Of a stretch of 64,000 nt of DNA, positions 62,830 through 64,000 are shown piece after piece. A program made the position numbers and the translations under genes. The notes beneath the pieces were generated by a model that had not been told where the DNA came from, did no database searches, and worked only from the letters and a program-made list of their open reading frames with translations. The number at the start of each line of letters is the position of its first letter. The first letter of the stretch is position 1. Origin of the DNA: Salvelinus alpinus (Eukaryota > Chordata > Actinopteri > Salmoniformes > Salmonidae); the NCBI RefSeq assembly GCF_045679555.1, contig NC_092098.1, forward strand, positions 14,150,538 through 14,214,537. The letters run 5' to 3'.

Positions 62830-63625
62830 AGGTCTGGCAAATTTACAGCCACTCTTTTTTGAGTCAGTCGAGATACATAGTTGTACACGTGTTGCAGAGT
62901 CCCTGTCCCTCTGGCGCCTGCGTAACCGGGTGGATATCAGGGAATAACTGGGAGACTAGACTGGTACCTGTGCGTGATTGTCTCTATCTGTAGATCTTCA
63001 CTGATATTATAACCATTACACAGGAGATGAAAAGGAAGGACACAACAGCCAAGGCCAAAACTAGATAAAAAGTCAGTTTATCGTTGTAATCCTTGTCTTG
63101 CGAATAAAGTCAGTGAATTATGAAAGCACTTCAGGAAGCTGTCCGAAACCACCACGTTCACGTTGACTATAGTTGATCGAGATGGCTGCCCGTTGTCCTC
63201 CGCTACAACAGCGAGCTTGTGTTTCACGGCATCTTTATCAATGACCTGCCGTATGGTTCTTATTTGTACATTTTGTAGACCCACTTCAAACAGCGTCCTG
63301 TCTAACGCTTTCTGCAGTTTATATTAGAGCCATGCATTCTGTCCAGAGTCCACGTCAACAGCCACCACTTTAGAGACAAGATAGCCCATATCTGCTCAAC
63401 GACGCACCATTTCAGCCACCAGAGATCTACTAGTCGTTACTGGGTAGAGCACCTGAGGACCGTTGTCGTTCTAATCTTTATTAATTATTCACTTCAAAGT
63501 TACGTTACATTAAAGTGGAGGAGAGCCTCCGTCTTGCCCTTTGACGTGGAATTCAAAAGTTTTGATTTGTTCATAAGCAAACGATCTCACTGCATACATA
63601 ATGAATGTTTCGGAATTAATCGTTA
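62830..63625 (-). pseudogene. Decayed protocadherin variable exon fragment (H/I type)
   Basis: The minus strand aligns with EC5-EC6, membrane span and tail of H and I: for example GEIRTIRQV is matched by VQIRTIRQVIDKDAVKHKL at 63250-63200, and the tail start with the VYNYEV region near 62885. It has a TAA at the conserved QNAWLSYKLQ (QNAWL-stop-YKLQ near 63325), several small frameshifts and no EC1-EC4. The 5' edge ends at about 63625 in AT-rich sequence next to repeats. Confidence 0.88.
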
Positions 63626-63699
63626 TCTTATTTTTATTTCAAGTTTTATTTATTACACTCATATAGCAGTCAATACCAACGGAACTCCATGAGCATTCA

Positions 63700-63785
63700 A
63701 CATATTGTAATAAAACAAGCAGGTGGCGCGGCTCGAACCCTCAACCTTCTGGCCCAAAGCCCAGCGCACCATCGACTGTGCCACA
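63700..63785 (-). mobile_element. tRNA-like sequence, probably SINE-derived
   Basis: The minus strand has GTGGCAC ... GCGCCAC ends that pair at 6 of 7 positions, a GCAC/GTGC D-like arm, a CTGG/CCAG anticodon-like stem and the B box GGTTCGAGCC, but a poor T stem. More likely a tRNA-derived SINE head or tRNA pseudogene than a working tRNA. Confidence 0.45.
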
Positions 63786-63883
63786 AAAGCATGTTGGAGT
63801 GGAAGAGTCGATATCCGCGTTTAGCCTATAAACCACCGTCACTACACAACTCCTTCCATTCAAAGAGCGCGTCCTCGAGCTAG

Positions 63884-64000
63884 ACATTTACATTTACATT
63901 TAAGTCATTTAGCAGACGCTCTTATCCAGAGCGACTTACAAATTGGTGCATTCACCTTATGATATCCAGTGGAACAACCACTTTACAATAGTGCATCTAA
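63884..64000 (+). repeat. Fish interspersed repeat, runs off the window
   Basis: ACATTTACATTTAAGTCATT then TAGCAGACGCTCTTATCCAG and AGCGACTTACAAATTGGTGC is a widespread salmonid/teleost repeat core; its reverse complement core is at 53790-53850. Confidence 0.75.

Noticed and set aside
63700..63785. Functional tRNA gene
   Set aside because: The acceptor ends pair, but the T stem is broken and the anticodon arm is irregular; a SINE or pseudo-tRNA is more likely.

Overview
The window is vertebrate nuclear DNA from a teleost, most likely a salmonid. It carries the 3' part of a clustered protocadherin gamma (pcdhg) locus, entirely on the minus strand, so transcription runs from high to low coordinates. 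The teleost/salmonid call rests on the cluster type, several degenerate Tc1-like elements (one matching the Sleeping Beauty-type salmonid family in its ends and transposase), salmonid-style LINE tails ending in ATTTGATTTG or TTGAATTGAA repeats, and long CA, GA and CAGA microsatellites. Species cannot be read from the sequence.

Layout, in transcription order (right to left). 64000-62830: fish interspersed repeats and a decayed protocadherin fragment. 61904-59493: an intact variable exon (I). 58898-56493: its sister (H), complete except for one in-frame TAA in EC3. 56492-47360: about 9 kb without protocadherin exons, holding two LINE 3' ends, GA/CAGA microsatellites and a 0.7-kb GTCA-rich minisatellite. 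47130-15140: seven variable exons of a second subfamily (G, F, E, D, C, B, A), each about 2.45 kb, each with its own conserved promoter block about 180-240 bp upstream, separated by Tc1, hAT-like and SINE insertions. 14307-11884: a divergent C-type (C5-like) variable exon. 10339-10278, 7341-7232 and 6370-6123: three small constant exons giving a 139-residue shared C-terminus. Then the 3' UTR, a 41-bp minisatellite (2652-3808) and a Tc1 relic.

How it works: each variable exon encodes a signal peptide, six cadherin (EC) repeats, one membrane span and a variable cytoplasmic segment. It ends in phase 0 at a GT donor (CAG, AAG or GAG before GT) and would splice to the CAAAAACCA acceptor of constant exon 1. 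Promoter choice decides which adhesion isoform a neuron makes. Exons A-G are nearly identical from mid-EC5 through the tail but differ in EC1-EC4, the pattern expected when gene conversion homogenises the cis-interaction and cytoplasmic half while the recognition half diversifies.

The most interesting unexplained signal is a series of REST/NRSF (RE1/NRSE)-like elements next to most of the variable exons. Two have canonical 2-nt spacing (18176-18196, 33979-33999), and three share an expanded 8-nt spacing (25263-25289, 38906-38932, 49423-49449), with a 9-nt variant at 62520-62547. Other points: an isolated 3' terminal exon fragment with its own splice donor (18683-18760), an EC2-EC3-only divergence between twins B and C, loss of several Ca2+-ligand residues in the C5-like exon, and a 74-copy CA repeat close to the donor of constant exon 1.
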